DNA of 64,000 nucleotides from contig JAJRSE010000051.1 of assembly GCA_024278955.1 (NCBI GenBank), positions 161,852 through 225,851 on the forward strand, written 5' to 3'. Source of the stretch: Planctomycetota bacterium. Its GTDB lineage: Bacteria > Planctomycetota > Planctomycetia > Pirellulales > Lacipirellulaceae. The notes below the pieces were generated by a model. The model saw nothing but the letters and a program-made list of their open reading frames with translations, was not told where the DNA came from and did no database searches. The translations under genes were made by a program, and so were the position numbers. This document shows, piece by piece, positions 56,335 through 63,869 of this stretch (positions are counted from its first letter, which is position 1; every line of letters begins with the position of its first letter).

Positions 56335-56492
56335 TTTTGTCCCATCGGTAGGGGTCCCATGTTTTGGGACAAAATTCGATGGTTTTGTCCCGAGTGATTT
56401 TGAAAAGTTGCTTGCGTGATGGAGTTTGCTGAAAACGCATGGGACAAAAGGGGCTGGATTTTGGGTTTTAGGTGAACCTTGTTGGGACAAAA
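56335..56492. promoter_or_regulatory. Cluster of five GGGACAAAA motifs
   Basis: The exact 9-mer occurs at 56366-56374, 56441-56449 and 56484-56492 on the plus strand and at 56335-56343 and 56383-56391 on the minus strand. All five lie within 158 bp, in the 500-bp gap upstream of the ThuA gene and downstream of mazF. The sites at 56366 and 56383 form a short inverted pair. The cluster could be a regulator's binding array in front of the ThuA gene or a decayed repeat. The rest of the gap (56154-56334 and 56493-56655) shows nothing clear. Confidence 0.55.
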
Positions 56493-56655
56493 TTATTTGG
56501 GCGTGAGGATGAGGAACCGCGATGGCACGACAGGCACAACACTCGACGATCTGAAGACCTGTTCTAGAGAACCAGCGTGGGGTGATTATCGCAAAGTTGG
56601 AGTGAGGAAGCGAATGTTATTTTTGGCCGGCGATTGCGTTCGCCTGGAACCCTAT

Positions 56656-57000
56656 TTACCGGCCAAGTATTATGTCGATGCCGGTGAGAACTGCTTGGAG
56701 TTGACGCTGGGGTAGTTTGCCATGACGATCGACGAGTTGATCTTTGCCTAAAGCTACGATCAACGAAACATTGGCGACCGAGTCTTTTGGAAGCCCCGTA
56801 AGTTTCGCTTTCAACAGAACATTGCCGGGAGCGCTGGACCACTTAAGATTACTGGTGAGTGGAACGCAGACCACCGTAGCAATCTGCGATCGATTGAGTG
56901 CATCAGTTTGAACCACCACGACAGGCCGCCGGAAACCGGGCCCCGAGCTAAGGGGCTCGCCGAGATCGGCCCACCAGACTTCGCCCTGGGAAATTACCAT
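56656..57000 (-). CDS. MazF/PemK-type toxin
   Basis: A 114-residue endoribonuclease-toxin-like protein: SQGEVWWADLGEPLSSGPGF, RRPVVVVQTDALNRSQIATV, VCVPLTSNLKWSSAPGNVLL, LPKDSVANVSLIVALGKDQL and QLQAVLTGIDIILGR. The order and length match the MazF family, which cut single-stranded RNA at short sites. Its start (ATG at 57000) lies inside the antitoxin gene, overlapping it by 7 bp. The pair probably regulates itself from the promoter upstream of 57239. Confidence 0.93.
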   Translation of the reverse strand: MVISQGEVWWADLGEPLSSGPGFRRPVVVVQTDALNRSQIATVVCVPLTSNLKWSSAPGNVLLKAKLTGLPKDSVANVSLIVALGKDQLVDRHGKLPQRQLQAVLTGIDIILGR

Positions 57001-57239
57001 TCTGCGCGCCGCAAAGTTTGCTGGGCGGCATTGCGGGTAAAGTCGTCGACTCCTTCTCCTGCCTCCCCTACCTCTTTGATCGTCTGGTTCATCGTTGAGG
57101 TAAGATGGTCGTCGTCGTGTCGGGCAACAAACTCAGACAAAGCACGGGCATAAAGCTGGCTGCGGGAAGTTTGCAGCCGGGTCGCTAAACGCTCGGCTTC
57201 CTCGAAAACTTCGTCGGGAATGGAAACGGCAGTTTTCAT
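56994..57239 (-). CDS. Antitoxin for MazF, ribbon-helix-helix type
   Basis: An 81-residue protein, MKTAVSIPDEVFEEAERLAT at the N-terminus, the pattern of ribbon-helix-helix DNA-binding antitoxins, then RLQTSRSQLYARALSEFVAR. The C-terminal part is acidic to mixed (MNQTIKEVGEAGEGVDDFTR) and would bind MazF. It overlaps the toxin gene by 7 bp. Such antitoxins repress their own operon. Confidence 0.9.
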   Translation of the reverse strand: MKTAVSIPDEVFEEAERLATRLQTSRSQLYARALSEFVARHDDDHLTSTMNQTIKEVGEAGEGVDDFTRNAAQQTLRRAEW

Positions 57240-57514
57240 ACCAAAAGTATAACCGATTTTACTGGCAAGTCAACGAGTGTGTGCTTGGACAATGCTGCAG
57301 GCTGCACCCATTTGACCTATCTCCTTTGTGGCCGTCCTGATCTGGACCGGTCCTCCCTCGTTTTGCTAGCATCTGACGATTCTAGGGGTTGTGACGAATA
57401 TTCTCTCAACCTGGAGTTTGTCGACGGCCGATCCTTATTCTGAAACCATTCGCCCGCGGACATCGGTCTGGGGGTCTGATCGCTTACCCGCAAGCCTTCG
57501 AGGGGGGAAATTCG

Positions 57515-57844
57515 ATGGTCCGCCGGATCTTTTTGGCAACCTGTTGCGCAGGGGCACTTGCCTGTTGTCTAACTCAAGCAAGCACGGCCCAAGCCCAGCA
57601 AGCGTATGGTCGCTCGTGGGGCCAAACGTACTCGACCCAAGATTGGGAACGTTTTTACCACTATCCGTACGTGTATTACCCACAAAACTATTGGGGTAAC
57701 GAGTACTTTCGTAGTGCCGACAGCCTTTACTATCGCTATCCGGCAGAGATGCGGATTCCGGTCTACAACCGGAAGTGGCACAACTATTATCCGAACCGAC
57801 GCAAGTTCCATAGCGGCGCCCACTTTGTGTTGGACGTTTTTTAG
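57515..57844 (+). CDS. Conserved planctomycete small secreted protein
   Basis: A 109-residue protein with a signal peptide (RRIFLATCCAGALACCLTQA, cut near STAQAQ) and a mature part unusually rich in Tyr, Trp and Asn: QAYGRSWGQTYSTQDWERFY, HYPYVYYPQNYWGNEYFRSA and RIPVYNRKWHNYYPNRRKFH. This matches a small family I recall from Pirellulales genomes that is sometimes labelled calmodulin-binding; that label has little support. No catalytic motif is visible. It stands alone and is convergent with the M20 peptidase gene, 26 bp apart. Confidence 0.78.
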   Translation: MVRRIFLATCCAGALACCLTQASTAQAQQAYGRSWGQTYSTQDWERFYHYPYVYYPQNYWGNEYFRSADSLYYRYPAEMRIPVYNRKWHNYYPNRRKFHSGAHFVLDVF

Positions 57845-57870
57845 AGGGGCTTGGGGTTAGGATCTGGAGG

Positions 57871-59103
57871 CTAGGGTGCCTTGCAGGCGAGGTGGTAGAG
57901 AACTTCGGTGGCTTGGTTGAGTTGGTCGATGGCTAACCACTCGTCGCGGGTGTGGGCTTGGTCGATGGAACCTGGGCCGAAGACGACCGAGGGGATGCCG
58001 TTGGAGGCGAAGACCGAGGCGTCGGTTCCGTAGGGAACGCCGACGAGCTTTGCAGGAATCTCGATCGCCTGGGCGACTGCTGCAATTTGTTCGGCCCAGA
58101 CGCGGTTGTGGGTGTCGTCGAGTCCGCTGCTTTCGATCGAGGGTTGTTCGTGTTCGATCGTGATGCCGGGTCGCTGGACTCGCTGTTTGATCGAGGCAGC
58201 GATATAAGCAACCAAGTGGTCGTATGCTTGTCGAGGGATTTCGCCGGGCAGGAGTCGACGGTCGATGTCGATCACGACATGTTCCGGCACGATGTTTACG
58301 CCGGAGCCTCCGCTGATCATCGTGGCCGATGCGGCACGACGTCCGCAGAGCGGGTGGGGCTCAGCCGTGACTAGCTCCTGAAGATGGTATGACTCGATCG
58401 CCTGAAGCACCTCGGCCATGGCGTAAATTGCGTTGTGACCTAGCTCGGGTTGAGAGGAATGTGCCGCCCGACCGCGTACATGGCATCGCCAGCGTGAAGC
58501 CCCTTTGTGGGCCACGACGACGTCGAGTTCGGTCGGTTCGGCGATGAGGGCTTGTTTGGGCCTGAGTTCGCGAAGCTCGGCGAGAGGCAGCGGTCCGGTG
58601 GTATCGGCCGGGTTGATTTGACGCTCGGGATCTTGCGACCAAATGCGGCAAAGGGCGTCGGCCCCGGTGAAGCCGCTTTCTTCGTTGATGGTGAGGGCCA
58701 GTAGAATGGTGGGTTGCTGGCGGCCGGGCTCGGCCTGGGCACGGGAGAGGGCGGAGAGCATGGCTGCCATGCCCCCCTTGATATCGCAAGCGCCACGCCC
58801 CCAGATACGCCCCTGAGAGAGCTCGCCGCCAAATGGGTCGATCGTCATGCCAACGATGCCGACGGTGTCTTGGTGGACTTCCCAGAGGGTTGCCTCGGGG
58901 GAATTACCGGGGCAAAGGGCGATGAGATTATCGCGGCCCGGGTGGACGGTCTGGCGTAGCCAGCGCCAGCCGAGGTCGTCGAGCAGGCTTTGCAAAAAAT
59001 CGGTAAGCTTGCCCTCGCCGCCGGATTGGTCGGTCGTGTAGTCGGGATTGACACTCGGAACTCGCACCAATTGTTGCAGTAACTCGGTTGCCTGAAGCGT
59101 CAT
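57871..59103 (-). CDS. M20-family metallopeptidase (ArgE/DapE-like)
   Basis: A 410-residue hydrolase from the ATG at 59103 because AAGGA lies six bases upstream of it; the ATG at 59109 lacks spacing and the frame runs on to 59217. The metal-binding sites are in LWEVHQDTVGIVGM, WGRGACDIKGGMAAMLSAL, LTINEESGFTGADAL and IAEPTELDVVVAHKGA, as in acetylornithine deacetylase or succinyl-diaminopimelate desuccinylase. The dimerisation domain follows (WRCHVRGRAAHSSQPELGHN). The substrate cannot be decided. The gene is divergent from mrp; 165 bp lie between. Confidence 0.92.
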   Translation of the reverse strand: MTLQATELLQQLVRVPSVNPDYTTDQSGGEGKLTDFLQSLLDDLGWRWLRQTVHPGRDNLIALCPGNSPEATLWEVHQDTVGIVGMTIDPFGGELSQGRIWGRGACDIKGGMAAMLSALSRAQAEPGRQQPTILLALTINEESGFTGADALCRIWSQDPERQINPADTTGPLPLAELRELRPKQALIAEPTELDVVVAHKGASRWRCHVRGRAAHSSQPELGHNAIYAMAEVLQAIESYHLQELVTAEPHPLCGRRAASATMISGGSGVNIVPEHVVIDIDRRLLPGEIPRQAYDHLVAYIAASIKQRVQRPGITIEHEQPSIESSGLDDTHNRVWAEQIAAVAQAIEIPAKLVGVPYGTDASVFASNGIPSVVFGPGSIDQAHTRDEWLAIDQLNQATEVLYHLACKAP

Positions 59104-59267
59104 CGACATTCCTTGGTGTAGCAGGCTGACAATGGGCCGGCAGAGCGATATGGTAGGGGGGAGATGTAAGTGAGGTTGCCTGCCCCGTATGGTAGCACTC
59201 ACAAACGCTGAAGCCAATTCGCCTCGCCGCCGGACAGCGGCGATTCCTAGTTATTCCGAGAGTTCCT

Positions 59268-60347
59268 ATGCCAGATAGTCCGATTAGTTCCCCAACCGTC
59301 GATGCCGTACTTGATAATTTTTCTGATCCAGAAACGGGCCGCAAGCTGAAGTCCGTGGACCAGGTTCGCGAGGTTTCGATCGATGGTAACCGTGTGGCCG
59401 TAACCATTGGGCTGACGTCGTACTCGGCTCCGCTTTGGGACGAGACGCGGCAGAATCTGGAAGATCAGCTGCGGGCCAAGCTGCCGGGCGATTGCCAAGT
59501 GAACGTAAAAGTGGTTGAACACGATCGACCTGCCGAACCTGTGGGAGGGATCGGCTTGACGGCCAAAAGCATTATTGCGGTTGGTTCGGGCAAAGGGGGC
59601 GTGGGCAAGAGCACGATTTCGGCATCGCTTGCTTATGGTTTGAAGAATGCGGGCTGCAAAGTGGGGCTGATGGATGCGGACGTTTATGGGCCTAGCATTC
59701 CGCATTTGCTGGGAGTGGACGAGCGTCCGACAGCGGTCGAGAAAAAGCTTCAGCCGGTTGTTGCCGATGGCATCAAGCTGATGAGCATGGGCTTTCTTGT
59801 GCCTCCCGGAGAAGCGGTCGTGTGGCGTGGTCCGATGTTGCACGGCGCGATTACGCAATTTTTGCGTGATACGGCTTGGGGAGATCTCGACTATTTGATT
59901 ATCGATATGCCGCCAGGAACAGGCGACATTGCGCTGACGCTTTCGCAGCTGTTGCCGCTGACCGGTGCGGTTGTGGTTTGCACTCCGCAGGATGTGGCGT
60001 TGTTGGATGCGGTGAAAGCGATTGCGATGTTTGGCAAAGTGAATATCCCGATGCTTGGTATCGTGGAAAACATGAGCTACTTTCTTTGCCCTGATAATGG
60101 GAAGCGTTACGAGATTTTTGGATCGGGTGGTGCGCGTAGGAAGGCCGAGGAGTTTAACGTGCCGTTCTTGGGCGAAGTGCCGATTCAGATTCCGATTCGC
60201 GAGCGAGGCGACGCGGGCGACACGGCGGGTAACTACACCGACCAAGACTCAGCGCCGCACTTCGAGCGTATCTGTTACAGCTTGGTCAAGAATATTGCGA
60301 CGCGCAAGGCGGTCGATCCTCCGATGCCGAGCCTGTCGGTATTGTGA
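59268..60347 (+). CDS. mrp: Mrp/ApbC family iron-sulfur cluster carrier ATPase
   Basis: A 359-residue protein with an N-terminal MIP18/DUF59 domain (residues 8-100, VDAVLDNFSDPETGRKLKSV, QLRAKLPGDCQVNVKVV) and a P-loop ATPase: IIAVGSGKGGVGKSTISASL with the deviant Walker A, LMDADVYGPSIPHLLGV, YLIIDMPPGTGDIALTLS. Family members carry and transfer Fe-S clusters as dimers. The cluster-binding CxxC near the C-terminus reads CPDNG (MSYFLCPDNGKRYEIFG): the second Cys is Asn. The protein may therefore bind its cluster with other residues or not at all. A terminator follows at 60427. Confidence 0.93.
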   Translation: MPDSPISSPTVDAVLDNFSDPETGRKLKSVDQVREVSIDGNRVAVTIGLTSYSAPLWDETRQNLEDQLRAKLPGDCQVNVKVVEHDRPAEPVGGIGLTAKSIIAVGSGKGGVGKSTISASLAYGLKNAGCKVGLMDADVYGPSIPHLLGVDERPTAVEKKLQPVVADGIKLMSMGFLVPPGEAVVWRGPMLHGAITQFLRDTAWGDLDYLIIDMPPGTGDIALTLSQLLPLTGAVVVCTPQDVALLDAVKAIAMFGKVNIPMLGIVENMSYFLCPDNGKRYEIFGSGGARRKAEEFNVPFLGEVPIQIPIRERGDAGDTAGNYTDQDSAPHFERICYSLVKNIATRKAVDPPMPSLSVL

Positions 60348-60426
60348 GAAGGGGCTGGGGTTAGGGGCTGGGGGCGACGGTGGAAAACTTGTTGGTAAGT
60401 TGCCGCCGTGGGCCGCCAGGAGGCGT

Positions 60427-60469
60427 AAAAAAAGGCCGCTCCGCACGAGGCGGAAGCGACCTTGTTTTT
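60427..60469. terminator. Bidirectional rho-independent terminator
   Basis: AAGGCCGCTCCGC (60432-60444) and GCGGAAGCGACCTT (60450-60463) pair with one bulge and one G-T. An A-run lies before the stem and a T-run after, so it can serve mrp on the plus strand and the histone-like gene on the minus strand, which converge here. Confidence 0.85.
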
Positions 60470-60528
60470 CGTCTTGTTAGCCGGTGGTTGCCTTGCAGCA
60501 GCCAGGGCTAGCTCGTAGCAAGAAGAGC

Positions 60529-60795
60529 TTATCTTTTCTTTTTGCGTTTGGCCTTCTTCTTGGTAGCGGCCTTCTTCTTACGCTTTACGGTCTTCTTCTT
60601 GGCGACCTTTTTCTTAGCGGTCTTCTTCTTGGCGACCTTTTTCTTCTTTTTCTTAGCGGTCTTCTTTTTCGTCGCTGTCTTCTTCTTTGCTACTTTGCGT
60701 TTCTTCTTGGCGACCTTTTTCTTGGTGCCCTTTTTCTTGGCGCCCTTTTTCTTTGCTACCTTTTTCTTGGCAGCTTTCTTTCGTTTCTTAGCCAC
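60529..60795 (-). CDS. Lys-rich histone H1-like DNA-binding protein
   Basis: An 88-residue protein from the GTG at 60795, with GGAGG seven bases upstream. About 60% of residues are Lys, with Ala, Val, Thr and Arg in degenerate repeats such as KKKVAKKK and KKKTAKKK. It resembles the C-terminal tails of eukaryotic histone H1 and the Hc1/AlgP type bacterial proteins, which bind DNA electrostatically and compact the nucleoid. Planctomycetes have condensed nucleoids, so such a role is plausible. It has no globular domain. Its leader contains two hairpins. Confidence 0.85.
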   Translation of the reverse strand: MAKKRKKAAKKKVAKKKGAKKKGTKKKVAKKKRKVAKKKTATKKKTAKKKKKKVAKKKTAKKKVAKKKTVKRKKKAATKKKAKRKKKR

Positions 60796-60834
60796 AATTA
60801 ATCCTCCATAAAAAGTTCGGGTGATTTGGTCCGA

Positions 60835-60872
60835 CTCAACTTACGTTGAGACCTAAGACATGGTGTCTTAGG
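60835..60872 (-). promoter_or_regulatory. Two consecutive hairpins in the histone-like gene's leader
   Basis: CTCAAC (60835-60840) with GTTGAG (60845-60850) forms a 6-bp stem and 4-base loop. CCTAAGACA (60852-60860) with TGTCTTAGG (60864-60872) forms a perfect 9-bp stem and 3-base loop. They lie 40-77 bp upstream of the GTG and would be in the mRNA leader of the histone-like gene. They may control stability, initiation or protein binding. Confidence 0.6.
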
Positions 60873-61059
60873 CAAGACCATCTCACCTCAAAGAAAACGT
60901 GAAACCCTTCCAGGATGTCACGACGTTTCGCTGCAAAAAAGGAACTCCTTTTCTTGTGAGCTTAGGATGCGAAACTGTGAGATACTCGGTTGACTCAACA
61001 AACACAATAACACATCCATGAAACTGCTTGGACGTATTTGTACGAATTCATTGATTTTG

Positions 61060-61090
61060 TGCAACACTTTTTTTGGAAAAAAATGTTGCA
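61060..61090. terminator. AT-rich hairpin beyond the SGNH hydrolase gene
   Basis: TGCAACACTTTTTTT and AAAAAAATGTTGCA form a 14-bp stem with one bulge and a GG loop. It lies 85 bp beyond the stop of the minus-strand SGNH gene and also in the far upstream region of the histone-like gene. The remaining gap 60873-61174 is AT-rich and otherwise featureless. Confidence 0.4.
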
Positions 61091-61174
61091 AACGCAAATT
61101 TTTCTTGTGCCAATGGATTTTGCGTTAGGTATTTCTCATGATCCAAAGACGTTTGACTTGTCTGATTTTGACCC

Positions 61175-61993
61175 TTAGTAGATCGCAATCTCTGTTCCGT
61201 CGATCAAGCGACCGTCGGGTTGTTTGCTGCCTCCGAAAAAGGAATTCGGCGACCTCTTTTCGCAACGCAAACCGCGCAAATAACAATTGAGCATCCACGA
61301 ATTTTTGTGTGCCGCGGATTCGCTTGTCGGGAGCCCGGCTTGGTTAAAAATCTCTCGCCACAATAACGGCAAGTTCGCCCGGCGAGGATGGATTGGATCG
61401 AAACCGCACCAGGCACTATCTCCTGAAAATATAGGTATATTCTTTGTTTTCGCGAGCTGATGCAGGCGTTTGCTGAGTCGCTCAGCGCGGTTGAGCAGTT
61501 CGGGTAAATCGAGTCTGCATTGAGGGAAAAAAAGTGTGCGAAGGATGCGATATCGAACCTCGCCAAGCGTTTGCAAGGCGGCTAAGGGGACGTTGGTGAG
61601 CACGACTTTCGCGTCGATGCTTTGCAGACGATTTACACACCCTTCGACCCACTCAATCAACTGATCGACCGGCACTTCGTAGGCAAGATCGTTACCTATA
61701 TCGGTCACAAAAGCGGTTGTCGAAAAACTTTTTTTTCGTTCGAGTGCGTCCCAAATTTTACTCTGAAAAATTCCCAAACTTTTTTTTGTGAGAAAACGAG
61801 ACTCTTTTCCATAAGAACGACCAAAACCCATCGCAACGTGAATCGATAACGGACACTTCCAAGTGTTCGTTGCCATGCGAACGACCATCGGAAAGGCGCG
61901 CGTTAGATTACTTGCGCCGAGCAACACAAGACGATGTTGCGGCTCGATTGTCTCAATGTGAGACCATACATCTAGTTTTGAAACGTCATTCAA
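61175..61993 (-). CDS. SGNH/GDSL-like hydrolase
   Basis: A 272-residue protein. Block I is HRLVLLGASNLTRAFPMVVR, with Ser in GASN in place of GDS. A conserved Gly is in VAMGFGRSYG, block III is TAFVTDIGNDLAYEVPVDQL (GND), and block V is WCGFDPIHPRRANLPLLW with Asp and His. These are the four blocks of SGNH hydrolases. The enzyme should cut an ester, perhaps an acyl or acetyl group on a carbohydrate or lipid. No signal peptide is present. It stands alone on the minus strand. Confidence 0.75.
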   Translation of the reverse strand: MNDVSKLDVWSHIETIEPQHRLVLLGASNLTRAFPMVVRMATNTWKCPLSIHVAMGFGRSYGKESRFLTKKSLGIFQSKIWDALERKKSFSTTAFVTDIGNDLAYEVPVDQLIEWVEGCVNRLQSIDAKVVLTNVPLAALQTLGEVRYRILRTLFFPQCRLDLPELLNRAERLSKRLHQLAKTKNIPIFSGDSAWCGFDPIHPRRANLPLLWREIFNQAGLPTSESAAHKNSWMLNCYLRGLRCEKRSPNSFFGGSKQPDGRLIDGTEIAIY

Positions 61994-62082
61994 GGCGATA
62001 GAGCGCTAGATGTTGTGGTTTGCTTGTTCATCGTTTTTTTACGACTTCGCTTCGCGTAGCGGTTCGATTTTTCTATTCCGCC

Positions 62083-62847
62083 TTACCAAAGACTCGATTG
62101 ATAGGCCTGCAGCGCACGGTAACTTGAGTAAGACAAGTAACCAAAAAAGAGTATGACAAGAAAAGAACCCCAAGAAAGTCCAACCAGGACCATTGCAGCC
62201 GCTGCGACGACTGAAATTCGTAGCGAGAGGATCATTCCTTGGCGTGGGTGGCGTAGCTGACAGAGTTCGCGCGAGATTTGACCGCCATCGAGCGGATAAA
62301 TCGGAAGCAAGTTAATGGCTCCCCAAAGCAAGTTGATATAGAGAAGTTGCTGGAGCATTCCGTTTGCGGCCTGCGATTGAAAAGGAGACCAGAAAAACGT
62401 GGTTCCCAAGAGTCGGATCCCGACGGCATCTACTTGCGGCTGCCTGAAGAGCAAACAACCGCTTTGATGGCCTAAAAGGCTTATTCCAAGCAACAAAAGA
62501 AGGGCTAGTAGGAAACCCGCGCAGGGGCCTGCGAGGGAAATCAGGATCTGCGAGCGGGTCGAACGATCGCAATCGGCGCATGCCGCTAAACCGCCCATTC
62601 CGTACAGTGTGACACGAGGATGTCCGCCGAAGTGGCGTTGGACGAGGGCGTGCCCCATTTCGTGGACGAGGATTGATAAGAATAGCGCCGCGATCCAAAC
62701 AAGCACTTCCAAAGGCGGAGTCTCGCCGCTGCCTTGGATGCCCATGAATAGCGCAACGAGCCAAAAGAAAGGGTGGATGCGTACCGGGATGCCCCAGAGT
62801 CGAAAATGGACATCACCTTGGCTCGGAGGAGGTTCCGCAAGAATCAC
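62083..62847 (-). CDS. Site-2 protease-like M50 metallopeptidase
   Basis: A 254-residue integral membrane protease from a GTG at 62847. The zinc motif SILVHEMGHALVQRHFGG lies in the first membrane span, followed by RVTLYGMGGLAACADCD and a second zinc-binding region INLLPIYPLDGGQISREL. Several membrane spans surround them (ISLAGPCAGFLLALLLLLGI, ISVVAAAAMVLVGLSWGSF). The family cuts regulated membrane proteins, often anti-sigma factors. No partner gene is adjacent. The gap to its left (61994-62082) is under 100 bp. Confidence 0.92.
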   Translation of the reverse strand: MILAEPPPSQGDVHFRLWGIPVRIHPFFWLVALFMGIQGSGETPPLEVLVWIAALFLSILVHEMGHALVQRHFGGHPRVTLYGMGGLAACADCDRSTRSQILISLAGPCAGFLLALLLLLGISLLGHQSGCLLFRQPQVDAVGIRLLGTTFFWSPFQSQAANGMLQQLLYINLLWGAINLLPIYPLDGGQISRELCQLRHPRQGMILSLRISVVAAAAMVLVGLSWGSFLVILFFGYLSYSSYRALQAYQSSLW

Positions 62848-62868
62848 TGTGCATTTGCCCTTTGTTTT

Positions 62869-63180
62869 TTAGTCTCTTCGACAGGATCTGTGGATACCTT
62901 CTGGCGAGGAGCCCATTCTACCGCATTCTGAGTCCCAAAAAAAGCAGGCCGGCCACGCATCGAAGGTTCGACCCATGGCCCGGCGCGGTCGACAAGGCTT
63001 ATTTTCTCGCTCACCTTGCCGATTCTGGCCAAACAGGACTGCACACTCTTGGCAGACTGCCTTTTCAGGGGCTTGCCACGCGGCGAGGTTGTTGGAGTTG
63101 TTGTTCCAACTGCAACCGCGAAGTATTAGGCGAAGGCCATATTTACCACTTGGGTCTGCCAATCCGCTGGTCAATCCCAA
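62869..63180 (-). pseudogene. Remnant of a formylglycine-generating-enzyme (FGE/SUMF1)-type gene with an Asn-rich stretch
   Basis: The 104-codon frame contains ADPSGKYGLRLILRGCSWNNN followed by SNNLAAWQAP. The RGGSWNNN block is the end region of FGE-sulfatase domains. Here it reads RGCSW, and the rest of the domain does not follow (the tail is CQECAVLFGQNRQGER and unrelated). The beginning is missing: the IS200-type transposase gene overlaps its first 10 bases. The codons for the Asn run are AAC-AAC-AAC-TCC-AAC-AAC, an A-rich pattern like that at the variable repeats of diversity-generating retroelements. No reverse transcriptase is in the window. Confidence 0.5.
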
Positions 63181-63590
63181 ACATACTGCTCATCGTACGC
63201 AATGCCATATTGTTTCAGTAGCGTGCGAAACTCCTCTTGAAACGTTTTGGTCCGATGATGCTCTTCCTGTCCTCGCACATAGGCTTCGGTCTCGGCGCGG
63301 TGCGCCGGGCCAACGGAAAACATGCCGTAACCCCGTTGCCAATAGAACCTCTCGTATTTGTCACCGAGAGTTTTGACGAATTTGGACGATTCACGTTTCA
63401 CCTGTTCGACGAATTTTACGGGCGCGTGCATCTTGCCCATATCGAAAAGAATATGCACATGATCGGCGACACCACCAACGACAACCCACGGAGAATCGAG
63501 GCCGCGGATGATCGTGGCAAGATAGGCATGCACGCGCGGCCGAACCGCCTCGTCTAAGAAAGGTCGGCGGTTCTTGGTGCTGAAAATCAG
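63171..63590 (-). pseudogene. IS200/IS605-type TnpA transposase, truncated at the 5' end
   Basis: Reading from 63590 leftwards gives IFSTKNRRPFLDEAVRPRVH, HAYLATIIRGLDSPWVVVGG, VADHVHILFDMGKMHAPVKF, YWQRGYGMFSVGPAHRAETE and YVRGQEEHHRTKTFQEEF. These are the HUH motif HVH and the catalytic Tyr region of IS200-type TnpA. An in-frame TGA directly precedes the codon at 63590, exactly where the palindrome at 63591 begins. About 10 N-terminal residues usually found before FSTKNR are missing. A GTG at 63533 could start a shorter protein lacking strand one. Probably inactive. Confidence 0.75.
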
Positions 63591-63636
63591 TCACCGTAGC
63601 CTAGGGCGGCGCTGCGATTGCCCTAGGCTACGGTGA
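63591..63636. repeat. 17-bp-arm palindrome next to the transposase
   Basis: TCACCGTAGCCTAGGGC (63591-63607) and GCCCTAGGCTACGGTGA (63620-63636) are perfect inverted repeats around 12 bases. It begins at the base following the transposase frame's last readable codon. Similar GCCCTAGGCTACGG palindromes could be the recognition hairpin of the transposase, or a REP-like element that replaced its 5' end. Confidence 0.85.
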
Positions 63637-63658
63637 AAAGAGGCCTTCGGCCAAAGGG

Positions 63659-63861
63659 TTAGCTCAACCGTCTCCTCCGCATCAACAATCCTACGGTTGC
63701 CATAGCTCCTAACAGCAGCGTACTTGGCTCGGGGATACTTGCCACGCGGAACCCAGCGCTGTCGAACCCGTGCGCAGGGTCGCCGGCGCTCCTGAAGGAC
63801 GCGGCCATGAAACTGCGGTGGCTGAGCCAACTGCCGCCGCGACGGCCGCGGGAAGATGGAT
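63659..63861 (-). pseudogene. 3' remnant of an FGE/SUMF1-type PEP-CTERM gene
   Basis: The frame (about 67 codons to the boundary) reads SSRGRRGGSWLSHRSFMAAS, SFRSAGDPAHGFDSAGFRVA and ASIPEPSTLLLGAMATVGLL, ending MRRRRLS. The first parts are the last strands of an FGE-sulfatase domain (RGGSW and GFRVA), and the end is a PEP-CTERM sorting tail (IPEPST, hydrophobic span, basic end). The whole upstream part of the gene is missing because an IS630-type transposase gene begins at 63870. Its start codon at 63898 lies inside that transposase gene, so it is not a natural gene. Confidence 0.72.
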
Positions 63862-63869
63862 TAGAGCGT

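Noticed and set aside
56479..56715. Plus-strand frame of 78 codons beginning in a GGGACAAAA site
   Set aside because: It starts with TTG, has no ribosome binding site and overlaps the end of the clear mazF gene on the other strand.
59247..60245. Minus-strand frame of 332 codons
   Set aside because: It is antisense to mrp, is rich in His/Arg/Asn and lacks family motifs.
60542..60811. Plus-strand frame rich in Phe opposite the histone-like gene
   Set aside because: It is the shadow of Lys codons (AAA/AAG read as TTT/CTT) and has no ribosome binding site.
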